A stretch of DNA of 20,696 nt from Acidithiobacillus_B sp049965315 (lineage in GTDB: Bacteria > Pseudomonadota > Gammaproteobacteria > Acidithiobacillales > Acidithiobacillaceae): the NCBI RefSeq assembly GCF_049965315.1, contig NZ_JBMFWL010000037.1, positions 1 through 20,696 of the forward strand. The letters are read 5' to 3'. A model generated the notes under the pieces. It was given only the letters and a program-made list of their open reading frames with translations. It was not told the DNA's origin and did no database searches. Position 1 is the stretch's first letter. The number at the start of each line of letters is the position of its first letter. The translations under genes were made by a program, and so were the position numbers. This document shows positions 1-7,581 of the stretch, in pieces.

Positions 1-216
1 CCCACCGACGGCGCAGCCAACCTCACCGGCTTCGGCCCCGGCTCCCACGCCTGGTCCGTCACCGTCACGCCTACCTACCAGGAGGACGGCTTCTTCGCCC
101 GCGCCGAACTGTCCTACGTGGATGCGTCCATGCCCACCGGCTTTGGCTGGTCCGGCACCAGCGGCGTAGGCGGCACCCAGCTTCGGGGCATGGTGGAAGG
201 CGGTTTCATGTTCTGA
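1..216 (+). CDS. C-terminal end of an outer-membrane beta-barrel (porin-like) protein, partial
   Basis: An open frame enters from the left edge and stops at TGA 214-216, giving the last 71 residues. The visible part alternates polar and hydrophobic/aromatic residues (for example SWSVTVTP-type and FFARAELSYV-type strands) and ends in Phe (EGGFMF). A terminal aromatic residue is the usual recognition signal for BAM-assembled barrels. Established context: porin-2-type barrel genes often sit just before glnK-amtB in proteobacteria, where they are thought to help nitrogen compounds cross the outer membrane. Inference: this is the 3' end of such a gene and may be co-regulated with glnK-amtB. The start, signal peptide and most of the barrel lie outside the window, so the family assignment is tentative. 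Confidence 0.6.
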   Translation, partial: PTDGAANLTGFGPGSHAWSVTVTPTYQEDGFFARAELSYVDASMPTGFGWSGTSGVGGTQLRGMVEGGFMF

Positions 217-230
217 GCCCCGGGGGGCTC
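215..230 (+). other. GC inverted repeat at the end of the porin-like gene
   Basis: GAGCCCC (215-221) and GGGGCTC (224-230) are perfectly complementary across a GG centre, starting inside the porin stop codon. A second overlapping pairing (GGGGC-TCC-GCCCC) is also possible just downstream. There is no T-tract, so this is not a classical intrinsic terminator. It may be a processing or partial-termination hairpin between the porin gene and glnK. Confidence 0.4.
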
Positions 231-271
231 CGCCCCTTGGGATGCTTTCATCCTGTGCAAGAGGTGTCGTC

Positions 272-610
272 ATGAAATTAATCACAGCCATAGTCAAACC
301 CTTCAAGCTGGACGATGTGCGCGAAGCGCTCTCGGCCATGGGGATCCAGGGCCTGACGGTGACCGAGGTCAAGGGCTTCGGTCGCCAGAAGGGGCACACC
401 GAACTCTACCGGGGAGCGGAGTATGTGGTCGACTTCCTCCCCAAGGTCAAGATCGAGGCCGTGGTGGCCGACGAGGTCCTGGACCAGGCCATCGAGGCCA
501 TCGAAAAGGGCGCACGCACGGGCAAGATCGGCGACGGCAAGATCTTCGTCTCCGAGGTCACCGAGGCCGTCCGCATCCGTACCGGGGAAACCGGCGCAGA
601 GGCGTTATGA
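272..610 (+). CDS. glnK: Nitrogen regulatory protein PII (GlnK)
   Basis: This encodes a 112-aa PII signal-transduction protein. PII trimers bind ATP/ADP and 2-oxoglutarate and, in the GlnK branch, plug the AmtB channel according to nitrogen status. The sequence begins MKLITAIVKPFKLDDVREAL and has the T-loop segment GFGRQKGHTELYRGAEY. Tyr51 falls at the conserved uridylylation position. GARTGKIGDGKIF (about residues 82-94) is the PII C-terminal signature that contacts nucleotide. The ATG at 272 is chosen over the in-frame ATG at 242 because it gives the canonical N-terminus and follows a GAGGTG ribosome site (261-266). The gene lies 55 nt before amtB in the usual glnK-amtB order. No convincing sigma-54 promoter was seen in the short upstream gap. 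Confidence 0.96.
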   Translation: MKLITAIVKPFKLDDVREALSAMGIQGLTVTEVKGFGRQKGHTELYRGAEYVVDFLPKVKIEAVVADEVLDQAIEAIEKGARTGKIGDGKIFVSEVTEAVRIRTGETGAEAL

Positions 611-665
611 ACCATCGATTTACCGTAACAACCGCTCCTAAAACCACAAATCGGAGGAATCTCTC

Positions 666-1973
666 ATGTCTGTAGCCTGGCTCAACACCGGCGACAACGC
701 CTGGCAGCTTACCGCTGCCACCGTCGTCGGTCTGCAAAGCATCCCCGGCCTCGTCGTCCTCTATGGCGGTATCGTCAAGAAGAAATGGGCCATCAACTCC
801 GCCTTCATGGCCTTCTACGCCTTTGCCGCCGTTCTCATCGCCTGGATCCTCTGGGCCTATAACATGGGTTTCGGTACGGAATGGACATCCTTTGTGGGCA
901 TGCCCCACCCCATCGCCAGCATGGGCGACGAGCTGAAGCAGGCGTCCATCCCCACCTCCAGTACCCTGGCCAATTTCCCCATGGCGACCATGGTCTATTT
1001 CCAGTTCGTCTTTGCCGCCATCACCCTGGTGATCATGGCCGGGGCCTTCCTGGGGCGGATGAACTTCAAGGCGTGGATGCTCTTCGTGCCCCTGTGGCTG
1101 ACCTTCTCCTATACCATCGGCGCCTTCAGCCTGTGGGGCGGCGGCTGGCTCTCCACCCTGGGGGTCATCGACTATTCGGGCGGCTACGTCATCCATCTCT
1201 CGGCGGGCATTGCCGGATTCATCGGCGCCGCCATGATCGGCCCGCGCCTCAAGCGCGACCGGGAGAGCTTCCAGCCCAACAACGTGCTGATGATGCTGGT
1301 GGGAGCGGGCATCCTCTGGCTCGGCTGGAACGGGTTCAACGGCGGCGACCCCTATGCGGCCAGCCGTGACGCCGGGGCGGCGGTGCTCAACACCAATGTT
1401 GCCACGGCCATGAGCGTCCTGACCTGGACGGTGATGGATATCTTCTACTTCAAAAAGCCATCGGTGATCGGTGCCGTGCAGGGCATGATCACGGGGCTGG
1501 TGGCCATCACCCCGGCGGCGGGCGTGGTGGATGGCTATGGGGCCCTCCTCATCGGCCTGGCCTCGGGCATCATTCCCTGGCTGAGCATGAACATCATGGG
1601 CAAGAAGCTGGCCCTCTTCCGCAAGGTGGACGACACCCTGGGCGTCTTTCACACCCATGCCGTGGCCGGCCTCCTGGGCGGCGTCCTCACCGGCGTCCTG
1701 GCCACCAAGGCGGGCTGCGTGGCCTACGGGCTGAGCAATCCCGGCGGCGGCATCGACGGCAACTGGCACCAGGTGGTTCTGCAGCTCTATGGTGCGGGCT
1801 TCATCATCGCCCTCAACATCGTGGTGACCTTCATCCTCCTCAAGCTCATCAGCCTGGTCGTGCCCCTGCGCATGTCCGAAGAAGAGCTCCTGGTGGGCGA
1901 CGACGCCGTCCATGGCGAAGAAGCCTACGCCCTCTACGGCGACGGAGAACGTCAGCCGGTTTTGGGGGACTGA
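666..1973 (+). CDS. amtB: Ammonium transporter (Amt/AmtB family)
   Basis: This 435-aa polytopic inner-membrane protein belongs to the Amt/Mep/Rh family and conducts NH3/NH4+ through a trimeric channel. It begins directly in the first membrane segment (WLNTGDNAWQLTAATVVGLQ) with no long signal peptide, and has about 11 hydrophobic segments. The IDYSGGYVIHLSAG segment carries the conserved Asp and the first pore His. The second pore His lies in GVFHTHAVAGLLGG. The cytosolic tail (EEELLVGDDAVHGEEAYALYGDGER) matches the conserved Amt C-terminal region that communicates with PII. A GGAGGA ribosome site at 652-657 precedes the ATG. Together with glnK it forms a nitrogen sensing and uptake unit; a strong hairpin follows the gene. 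Confidence 0.95.
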   Translation: MSVAWLNTGDNAWQLTAATVVGLQSIPGLVVLYGGIVKKKWAINSAFMAFYAFAAVLIAWILWAYNMGFGTEWTSFVGMPHPIASMGDELKQASIPTSSTLANFPMATMVYFQFVFAAITLVIMAGAFLGRMNFKAWMLFVPLWLTFSYTIGAFSLWGGGWLSTLGVIDYSGGYVIHLSAGIAGFIGAAMIGPRLKRDRESFQPNNVLMMLVGAGILWLGWNGFNGGDPYAASRDAGAAVLNTNVATAMSVLTWTVMDIFYFKKPSVIGAVQGMITGLVAITPAAGVVDGYGALLIGLASGIIPWLSMNIMGKKLALFRKVDDTLGVFHTHAVAGLLGGVLTGVLATKAGCVAYGLSNPGGGIDGNWHQVVLQLYGAGFIIALNIVVTFILLKLISLVVPLRMSEEELLVGDDAVHGEEAYALYGDGERQPVLGD

Positions 1974-1987
1974 AACCCCGTAGCACC

Positions 1988-2014
1988 GACACGGCGGGCC
2001 CCGCCCGCCGTGTC
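1988..2014 (+). terminator. Strong GC hairpin after amtB
   Basis: GACACGGCGGGC (1988-1999) pairs perfectly with GCCCGCCGTGTC (2003-2014) around a CCC loop: 12 bp, nearly all GC. It starts 15 nt after the amtB stop. There is no run of T after it, so it is not a textbook intrinsic terminator. It could stall polymerase or protect the 3' end of the glnK-amtB transcript. The stem is plain in the sequence; the termination role is inferred. Confidence 0.55.
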
Positions 2015-2060
2015 ACCTCCCTCCGGACGGAAAATCTGCGCCACGCGCCGAGGTGCCGTT

Positions 2061-3893
2061 ATGTATGATCTTGTCCCGTCCTCCGAAGTGAGTCCATTCA
2101 TGATCCCTGCTCCCTTGTTGGAGCGCCTGCAGGCGCTGATCCGACAGTACGATTTTTCGGCCTTTTTCGTGGCAGCGGCGGCCCTGGCCGCGGAGAGTCT
2201 GGGCGCCGATGGCGCCGCCTTCATCGTCCATGAGGGCCGCTGCCTGCGTTATCTGTTCTTCCATGGCCTGCCCGCCAGCTATGAATCCTTGTCGCAGCAT
2301 GTCTTTGCCGACGACGCGGGCATCAGCGGCGCGGCCTTGCGCCGGGACACCGCCATCTATACCCCGGACTATCCCCACAGCATTTGGGCCATGCCCGAGT
2401 ATGTGGCCACCGGCCTCCTGGGCAGCCTCGCCATCCCGGTGCATGGCCCCGACGGCTGCAGTGGCATCCTTGCCGTTTCCTGGTTCCGCGCCGCCCCCGC
2501 CCAACTCCCCGACAGCGATCTGCATCTGGCCCAACTCTTGGCCGACATGCTCGGCGCCGCCTGGTATCGGATGGGGATCGAGCAGCACCTGGAGCGGATC
2601 GCCGCTTGCGATGTCCTCACCGGCGTCCCTAACCGTTACCAGCTCGAAGAGCGCATCGCCGCCGCCTGCGCCCGGGCGCAACGCAACGAGCGCATGCTGG
2701 CCGTCATCCTGCTCGATCTGGATGGTTTCAAAGGGGTCAATGACACCATGGGGCACCAGGCGGGGGATCGCCTCCTGCGGGAGATCGTCAGCCGGCTCCA
2801 GGACGTCATGCGCTCGGGTGACACCCTGGTGCGCTATGCCGGCGACGAGTTCGTTCTCCTCGTCGAGAACCTGCGCCGCTTGCGCGATCTGGAAGAGCTC
2901 ATGACCCGCATCATGACGGCCTTGAACATCCGCATGGGCGTGAATGAGCAGCGCATCGGCATTACCGTCAGCGCCGGGGTCAGCGTTTATCCCCTGGACG
3001 ACGCCGCTCCCGCGGAACTGCTCCATCACGCCGATCAGGCGCTCTACCGGGCCAAGAGCGAGGGCGGCAATGGCTGGCGAAGCTACGATCAAGGCGAGGA
3101 CCAGCGCGTCCGGGCGCGGCAATGGCTGCGCGGCGAGCTGGATCGCGCCCTGCAAGAGTCGGAATTCGTCCTCTACTGGCAGCCCATCATCTCCCTGCGC
3201 ACGGGCCGCTGCGTGGGGGCCGAGGCGCTGTTGCGCTGGCAACACCCCAGCCGCGGACTGCTCCTGCCCGGCGCCTTTCTGGACGTGGCCGAGGATTCCC
3301 CCATCATGCAGCGCATCGGTCAGTGGGTGATGAAGACCGCCTGCGGCCAAGGAGAAATCTGGCACGCCGCGGGCATGGAGTTGGACATCCACATCAACCT
3401 CGCGGCCCGCCAGGTGGAAAACCACCGCCTCTGCGACGATCTGCGCCGTACCCTGTGCGCCTGTCCCGGTCTCCCGCCCGCAAAGCTTTGCCTGGAACTG
3501 GTGGAGCGCATCGCCTTGCGGGATATCCAGAAAACGGCCCGGCTCATTGCCGATTGCCGGAGCATGGGGGTGCATTTTGCCCTGGATGACTTCGGTACCG
3601 GCCCGGCGGCCTTGCAATATCTGCTGGAGCTGGATTGCAACCAGATCAAGATCGACCACAGCTTCGTCATCCCCATGGCGCGCAGCCGCCGTCATGCGCA
3701 ACTGGTGCAGGCCATGATCCAGATGGCCCACGCCCTGGGCGTGATCGTCACCGCCGAGGGCATCGAGGACGATGAGAGCAGGCGGATGTTGCGCGACATG
3801 GCCGCCGAGCAGGGTCAGGGCTTTGGCATCGCCAGACCGATGCCGCCCGGCGATTTCGACGCCTATCTGCGGGCGCCGCCCAGGCCCATCTGA
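2061..3893 (+). CDS. GAF-GGDEF-EAL c-di-GMP turnover protein
   Basis: This is a 610-aa soluble protein with no membrane segment. Residues about 20-170 resemble a GAF sensor domain. Residues about 180-345 form a GGDEF domain with the signature read as AGDEF (260-264), preceded by an intact RxxD inhibitory site (R251, D254). Residues about 355-605 form an EAL domain with EALLRW (388-393), N446, E479, DDFGTG (509-514), K530 and E566, all expected for an active phosphodiesterase. It may therefore make and/or degrade c-di-GMP. The Gly-to-Ala change in GGDEF is also found in active cyclases, so net activity cannot be predicted. ATG 2061 is preferred (GAGGTG at 2050-2055); ATG 2100 is an alternative. 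The CheW-domain gene starts 114 nt downstream on the same strand, so the two may be functionally linked. Confidence 0.92.
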   Translation: MYDLVPSSEVSPFMIPAPLLERLQALIRQYDFSAFFVAAAALAAESLGADGAAFIVHEGRCLRYLFFHGLPASYESLSQHVFADDAGISGAALRRDTAIYTPDYPHSIWAMPEYVATGLLGSLAIPVHGPDGCSGILAVSWFRAAPAQLPDSDLHLAQLLADMLGAAWYRMGIEQHLERIAACDVLTGVPNRYQLEERIAAACARAQRNERMLAVILLDLDGFKGVNDTMGHQAGDRLLREIVSRLQDVMRSGDTLVRYAGDEFVLLVENLRRLRDLEELMTRIMTALNIRMGVNEQRIGITVSAGVSVYPLDDAAPAELLHHADQALYRAKSEGGNGWRSYDQGEDQRVRARQWLRGELDRALQESEFVLYWQPIISLRTGRCVGAEALLRWQHPSRGLLLPGAFLDVAEDSPIMQRIGQWVMKTACGQGEIWHAAGMELDIHINLAARQVENHRLCDDLRRTLCACPGLPPAKLCLELVERIALRDIQKTARLIADCRSMGVHFALDDFGTGPAALQYLLELDCNQIKIDHSFVIPMARSRRHAQLVQAMIQMAHALGVIVTAEGIEDDESRRMLRDMAAEQGQGFGIARPMPPGDFDAYLRAPPRPI

Positions 3894-3898
3894 CCCCT

Positions 3899-3914
3899 CG
3901 CGCCCTTTGGCGCG
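3899..3914 (+). other. Short GC hairpin between the GGDEF-EAL and CheW-domain genes
   Basis: CGCGCC (3899-3904) pairs with GGCGCG (3909-3914) around CTTT, six nt after the GGDEF-EAL stop codon. There is no T-tract. It could separate expression of the two genes or be incidental in GC-rich DNA. No promoter was recognised in the rest of the gap. Confidence 0.3.
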
Positions 3915-4007
3915 CTGCCGATCAGCGCTGGCCGGCCCATGCCGGATGATGGATCGGCGTAATAGCGAACTTCGCCCACCACGGCCAACTTGTTTCAAGG
4001 AGCACCA

Positions 4008-6623
4008 GTGAAAGTACCAAACAATGACCAGGATGATCTCCAATACCTGTCCAAATTCATGGTTGGCCTGCAACAGGACCAGGAGCGCTTGCGCGACATA
4101 CAGGCCAAATACGATCATTTGACCTTGCTGGGGCAAATGTTGAGCGCGGGCACCGACATTACCAGCATGCGCACCGACTTCAACGCCCTGGCCGGAATCC
4201 TGCTCGGTCAATTGGCCAGCGAATTGCACAACAAGGCCATACTCAACCTGAAATCGACGGCCCGGATCGCCATAGACATCCTCATCCGCAACCTTTTTGA
4301 GCGCACCGCGGATATCGGTTTTCTCGCCACTGACAGCGATATCTGCGACTACGCGCAAGCCTGCGAGGCGGATCCCCTGGCCGCCGGCGCGGATGGTCCG
4401 CGGCGCGCCGCCCTGCAGGCGCGTTTCCGGGAATATGCGCGCAAATATTCCGTATATCACGATATCATCCTGCTCGCGCCGGATGGAAACATTCTGCTGC
4501 GCCTCGATGACGCCGGCGGTGGAACCCGTTCGAGCGATCCCCTGATTGCCGCATCGCTTAGCACTGCCGATGCCTATGTCGAGACATTCCGCCCCACCGA
4601 TCTCCTGCCTGGAGAGGATTCTCCGCTGATTTATTCTTACCGGGTGATGGCCAAGGACGGGAGCCGGCCCATCGGCGTATTGTGCTTATGCTTCCGCTTC
4701 CAGGACGAGTGCCAGCGGATATTCAGAAGCCTTGTCACCGCATCCGACTGGACCGTGGTGACCATTCTCGATGCCGAGGGACGAGTCATCGCGAGCAGCG
4801 ATGTCTACCAGTTTCCGGTTGGCGCAAGGATAGCGCAGGTGAAGGATGACGGGTGCCGCGTTACCCGTTTCGCCGGCCGCGAATATCTGGCGACGACGCA
4901 ACAGACCCAGGGCTATCAGGGTTATATGGGACCGGGCTGGCAGGGCCATAGCTTGGCGCCGTTGAATCATGCCTTCGAGATGGCCATCGCCCATGAAATC
5001 GCCCAGGTTCCGGAAGCGATCCTGGCCGGCGTGCTGGAGACCGCGAGCCTGTTTTCCCCCGATCTCAGGGCCATTCCCCTGCGCGCCGCCAGCATTCAAC
5101 GGGAGCTCAACCGGGCGGTGTGGAATGGCAACGTCTGGCTCTCCCGGGACAGCCATGCCCTCAATACCTCCTTCGCCAAGGTGCTGCTGCGGGAGATCGG
5201 CAATACGGGCGTCCATACCCTGGATGTCTTCAGCCAATCCACCACCAACCTGTACAAGACGGTGGTATCGTCGGTTCTGTATAACTGTTCGCTACAGGCC
5301 GCCCTGGCCATCGACATCATGGATCGCAATTTGTATGAGCGGGCCAACGATTGCCGTTGGTGGGCCCTGACCAGCGCCTTCCGGGAAGCCCTGGACCAGC
5401 CGGAGGAGATGCAGGAAGAGCAGCGGCAGCGACTCGGAGCGATCCTGACCGGCATCAACCGCCTCTACACGGTTTACCATAATCTGATGATCTTTGATCG
5501 CGCAGCGAAAGTCGTCGCGGTGTCCAATCAGGCCTATAGCAATACGCTGGGGACGACGCTGCAAGCGGCCTGGGTGATGCCCACCCTCGGCCTTGGCGAT
5601 AGCCAAGGGTACTGTGTGTCCGCCTTCGAGCCCAGCGAGTTGTATGGCGGCCGCCACAGCTATATCTATGCCGCCGCCATACCCGCGCTGAATGGCACCG
5701 GCACGGCCGTTGGCGGCGTGGCCATCGTCTTTGATTCCGCCCCCCAATTGCGGGCGATGCTCCTCGACGCATTGCCGCGGAATCGGGATGGATCCTTCGT
5801 GGAAGGGGCCTTCGCCGTCTTTGCGGAACGCAATGGCCATATCATCGCCAGCAGCGACGCAAGCATTGCGCCGGGAACGACGTTGGCGATAGGGCGCGAG
5901 TTCTTCGACCTGGGCGCCGGCGAGGGGTATGCCAATATCATCGAATTCAACGGCAGATATTATGGCGTCGGCTCGCGCATGTCTTCGGGGTACAGGGAAT
6001 ACAAGGGCGGGGTGGATGCCTATCGCAATGACGTCGTCGCGCTGGTGCTGGTGCCCCTCTCCAGGCAGGTGAGCCGGCGTGATCTGCTGGGCGGGGCGCA
6101 GCGTCAAGTGCATAACGATTATTCTCCCTATCGACCGACCGGCGATGACGTCGCAGAAATAGCGAGCTTCCATGTGGGTGACGGCTGGTACGGCATCCGC
6201 CTGGAATATGAGATCGAGGCCATCGATGAACAGCCCATAACCAGGATTCCCGAGGCGCCGGCCTGGATACACGGCTGCATCGTCCATCACGACCAGGTCG
6301 TTCCCGTCATTGATCTCGCGTCCTTCCTTCCCGGCGCTGTGGCACCGGCGGGTCAGCGGCAGATCGTGGTCATCAGGGTGCCTGGAAAGCAGATGTGCTT
6401 TGGGTTTATCGTAGACGAACTGGGAGACACGCGGGAGATCTCCCTGTCCCATCTGGAAGCGGTGCCGACCTCCGTGGGGGGTGCCACCGCCCTGATCGAA
6501 AGCCTCGTCAAGCCCCAGGGGGAGGATCCGGACCAGCGGATACTGATGATCTTGTCGGTGCAGCAGCTCATGGAGCGCCTCTCGCTCCTGGAGGGTACGG
6601 TGCAAAGCGCCGTTTTGCCGTAA
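4008..6623 (+). CDS. Large soluble protein with two Cache-like halves and a C-terminal CheW domain
   Basis: This encodes 871 aa. GTG 4008 is chosen because AAGGAG lies at 3997-4002; a TTG six codons upstream has no ribosome site. A short charged helix (about 10-40) precedes two related halves. Half one (about 70-335) and half two (about 425-705) share matching elements in order: RIAIDILIRNLFERTAD / LAIDIMDRNLYERANDC, YSVYHDIILL / YTVYHNLMIF, LIYSYRVMA / YIYAAAIPA, GRVIASSD / GHIIASSD, and a closing GYQGYMG / GYREYKG. Such folds with ASSD strands are typical of Cache sensors, but no signal peptide or membrane helix is visible, so both halves would be cytoplasmic. Residues about 725-860 form a CheW-like domain (ASFHVGDGWYGIRLEYEIEAI, PVIDLASFL, FIVDELGDTREI). 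There is no methyl-accepting helical bundle. It may couple a cytosolic ligand to a CheA-type kinase; no cheA or receptor gene is in the window. Confidence 0.8.
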   Translation: MKVPNNDQDDLQYLSKFMVGLQQDQERLRDIQAKYDHLTLLGQMLSAGTDITSMRTDFNALAGILLGQLASELHNKAILNLKSTARIAIDILIRNLFERTADIGFLATDSDICDYAQACEADPLAAGADGPRRAALQARFREYARKYSVYHDIILLAPDGNILLRLDDAGGGTRSSDPLIAASLSTADAYVETFRPTDLLPGEDSPLIYSYRVMAKDGSRPIGVLCLCFRFQDECQRIFRSLVTASDWTVVTILDAEGRVIASSDVYQFPVGARIAQVKDDGCRVTRFAGREYLATTQQTQGYQGYMGPGWQGHSLAPLNHAFEMAIAHEIAQVPEAILAGVLETASLFSPDLRAIPLRAASIQRELNRAVWNGNVWLSRDSHALNTSFAKVLLREIGNTGVHTLDVFSQSTTNLYKTVVSSVLYNCSLQAALAIDIMDRNLYERANDCRWWALTSAFREALDQPEEMQEEQRQRLGAILTGINRLYTVYHNLMIFDRAAKVVAVSNQAYSNTLGTTLQAAWVMPTLGLGDSQGYCVSAFEPSELYGGRHSYIYAAAIPALNGTGTAVGGVAIVFDSAPQLRAMLLDALPRNRDGSFVEGAFAVFAERNGHIIASSDASIAPGTTLAIGREFFDLGAGEGYANIIEFNGRYYGVGSRMSSGYREYKGGVDAYRNDVVALVLVPLSRQVSRRDLLGGAQRQVHNDYSPYRPTGDDVAEIASFHVGDGWYGIRLEYEIEAIDEQPITRIPEAPAWIHGCIVHHDQVVPVIDLASFLPGAVAPAGQRQIVVIRVPGKQMCFGFIVDELGDTREISLSHLEAVPTSVGGATALIESLVKPQGEDPDQRILMILSVQQLMERLSLLEGTVQSAVLP

Positions 6624-6651
6624 TGGATCTAACGGCTATGCCCCGGTGCAT

Positions 6652-6673
6652 CCCGTCATCATGAAACGGGTTT
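6652..6673 (+). terminator. Weak terminator-like hairpin after the CheW-domain gene
   Basis: CCCGT (6652-6656) pairs with ACGGG (6666-6670) across a nine-base loop and is followed by only three T residues. The stem is short, so termination is uncertain. The rest of 6624-6774 is noticeably AT-richer and probably holds the promoter of the following gene, but no clear -35/-10 pair was identified. Confidence 0.3.
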
Positions 6674-6774
6674 CCCCACTGCGCCTACACAATTTTATCG
6701 TGAACAGCAGGTCGTCATTTTTTGTTAAAAGCGCCAGTGGGCGGATCTACCAATAGGATGAACAGGGGATTCCG

Positions 6775-7488
6775 ATGAGCGATATTCTGGTTTTGCAGCA
6801 CCATCCCGAGGAAGGGCCGGGTTTTTTGGCGGAAATGCTCCTGGAAAGGGGCCATCGTCCCGTCATTCATCGGCTCGATCTCGGGGCGGCCGTACCCCAG
6901 AACGGCAAGGGCTATGCCGGCCTGGTCATCATGGGCGGGCCCATGAGCGTCAACGACGAAGATCGCCACCCCTGGCTCGTGGAGGAAATGCGCCTGATCC
7001 GTGGGGCCGTGGAGGCGGGGCAGCCCACCTTGGGGCATTGCCTGGGGGGGCAACTCATCGCCAAGGCCATGGGCGGCCGGGTCTTCGCCAACCCGGCCGG
7101 GCCGGAAATCGGCTGGTTCCCGGTGACCAAGACCGCTGCCGGACAGGACAGTGCCTGGCTGCAAGGATTGCCGGAATCCTTCCCCATTTTCCATTGGCAC
7201 GGGGAGACCTTCGCGCCGCCCGAGGGCAGCACCCCGCTCCTGTCCAGCGCCCTGTGCGCCCATCAGGCCTTCGCCATCGGCCAGCATTGCCTGGCCCTCC
7301 AGGGCCATCCGGAGGTGACCGCCGCCATCGTCCGGGCATGGACCGAGGCCATGGCGGACGACCTGCAGCGGCCGGCCCCCGGCGTGCAACCGGCGGCGGA
7401 GATCACCCGGGATCTGGCCCAAAGGTGCGCCGATTTGGCGGCCATGGCGCGCGTATTATATGCCCCGTGGCTGGAGCTGCTGCGGTGA
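6775..7488 (+). CDS. Class I glutamine amidotransferase domain protein (GMP synthase-like)
   Basis: This 237-aa protein has a stand-alone class I glutamine amidotransferase fold. The nucleophile elbow GHCLGGQ holds Cys89. The remaining triad members fall in LQGHPEVT (His178, Glu180). VIMGGPMSVND (about 52-61) is the usual oxyanion-hole region. Known homologues are annotated as GMP-synthase-like amidotransferases and include enzymes acting on gamma-glutamyl compounds, but the acceptor substrate is normally unknown. A GGGGA ribosome site lies just before ATG 6775. The gene is convergent with the RND operon and separated from it by 93 nt without a recognisable terminator. No partner synthase gene is adjacent, so the pathway cannot be assigned. 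Confidence 0.88.
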   Translation: MSDILVLQHHPEEGPGFLAEMLLERGHRPVIHRLDLGAAVPQNGKGYAGLVIMGGPMSVNDEDRHPWLVEEMRLIRGAVEAGQPTLGHCLGGQLIAKAMGGRVFANPAGPEIGWFPVTKTAAGQDSAWLQGLPESFPIFHWHGETFAPPEGSTPLLSSALCAHQAFAIGQHCLALQGHPEVTAAIVRAWTEAMADDLQRPAPGVQPAAEITRDLAQRCADLAAMARVLYAPWLELLR

Positions 7489-7581
7489 AACGCGGGTTCT
7501 TGCGAGCTATGCGCAATGGCTTCCGGCCGGGACGGAGAATTATGCGGATAGCGGGCGGATCACCACACCTTTCCCTGGACC

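Noticed and set aside
217..271. Sigma-54 promoter for glnK
   Set aside because: No GG-N10-GC pattern with acceptable flanks was found; glnK may instead be read from an upstream promoter outside the window.
242..271. Upstream ATG for GlnK
   Set aside because: It would add ten residues not found in PII proteins, and the ribosome site fits ATG 272.
558..1913. 451-codon open frame antisense to amtB
   Set aside because: It is a shadow of a GC-rich gene: the product is His/Asp/Glu/Gly-rich low complexity, with no family motifs, and amtB on the other strand is unambiguous.
2013..4460. 815-codon minus-strand frame across the GGDEF-EAL gene and the start of the CheW-domain gene
   Set aside because: It is antisense to two well-supported domains and its composition is typical of a reverse-frame shadow.
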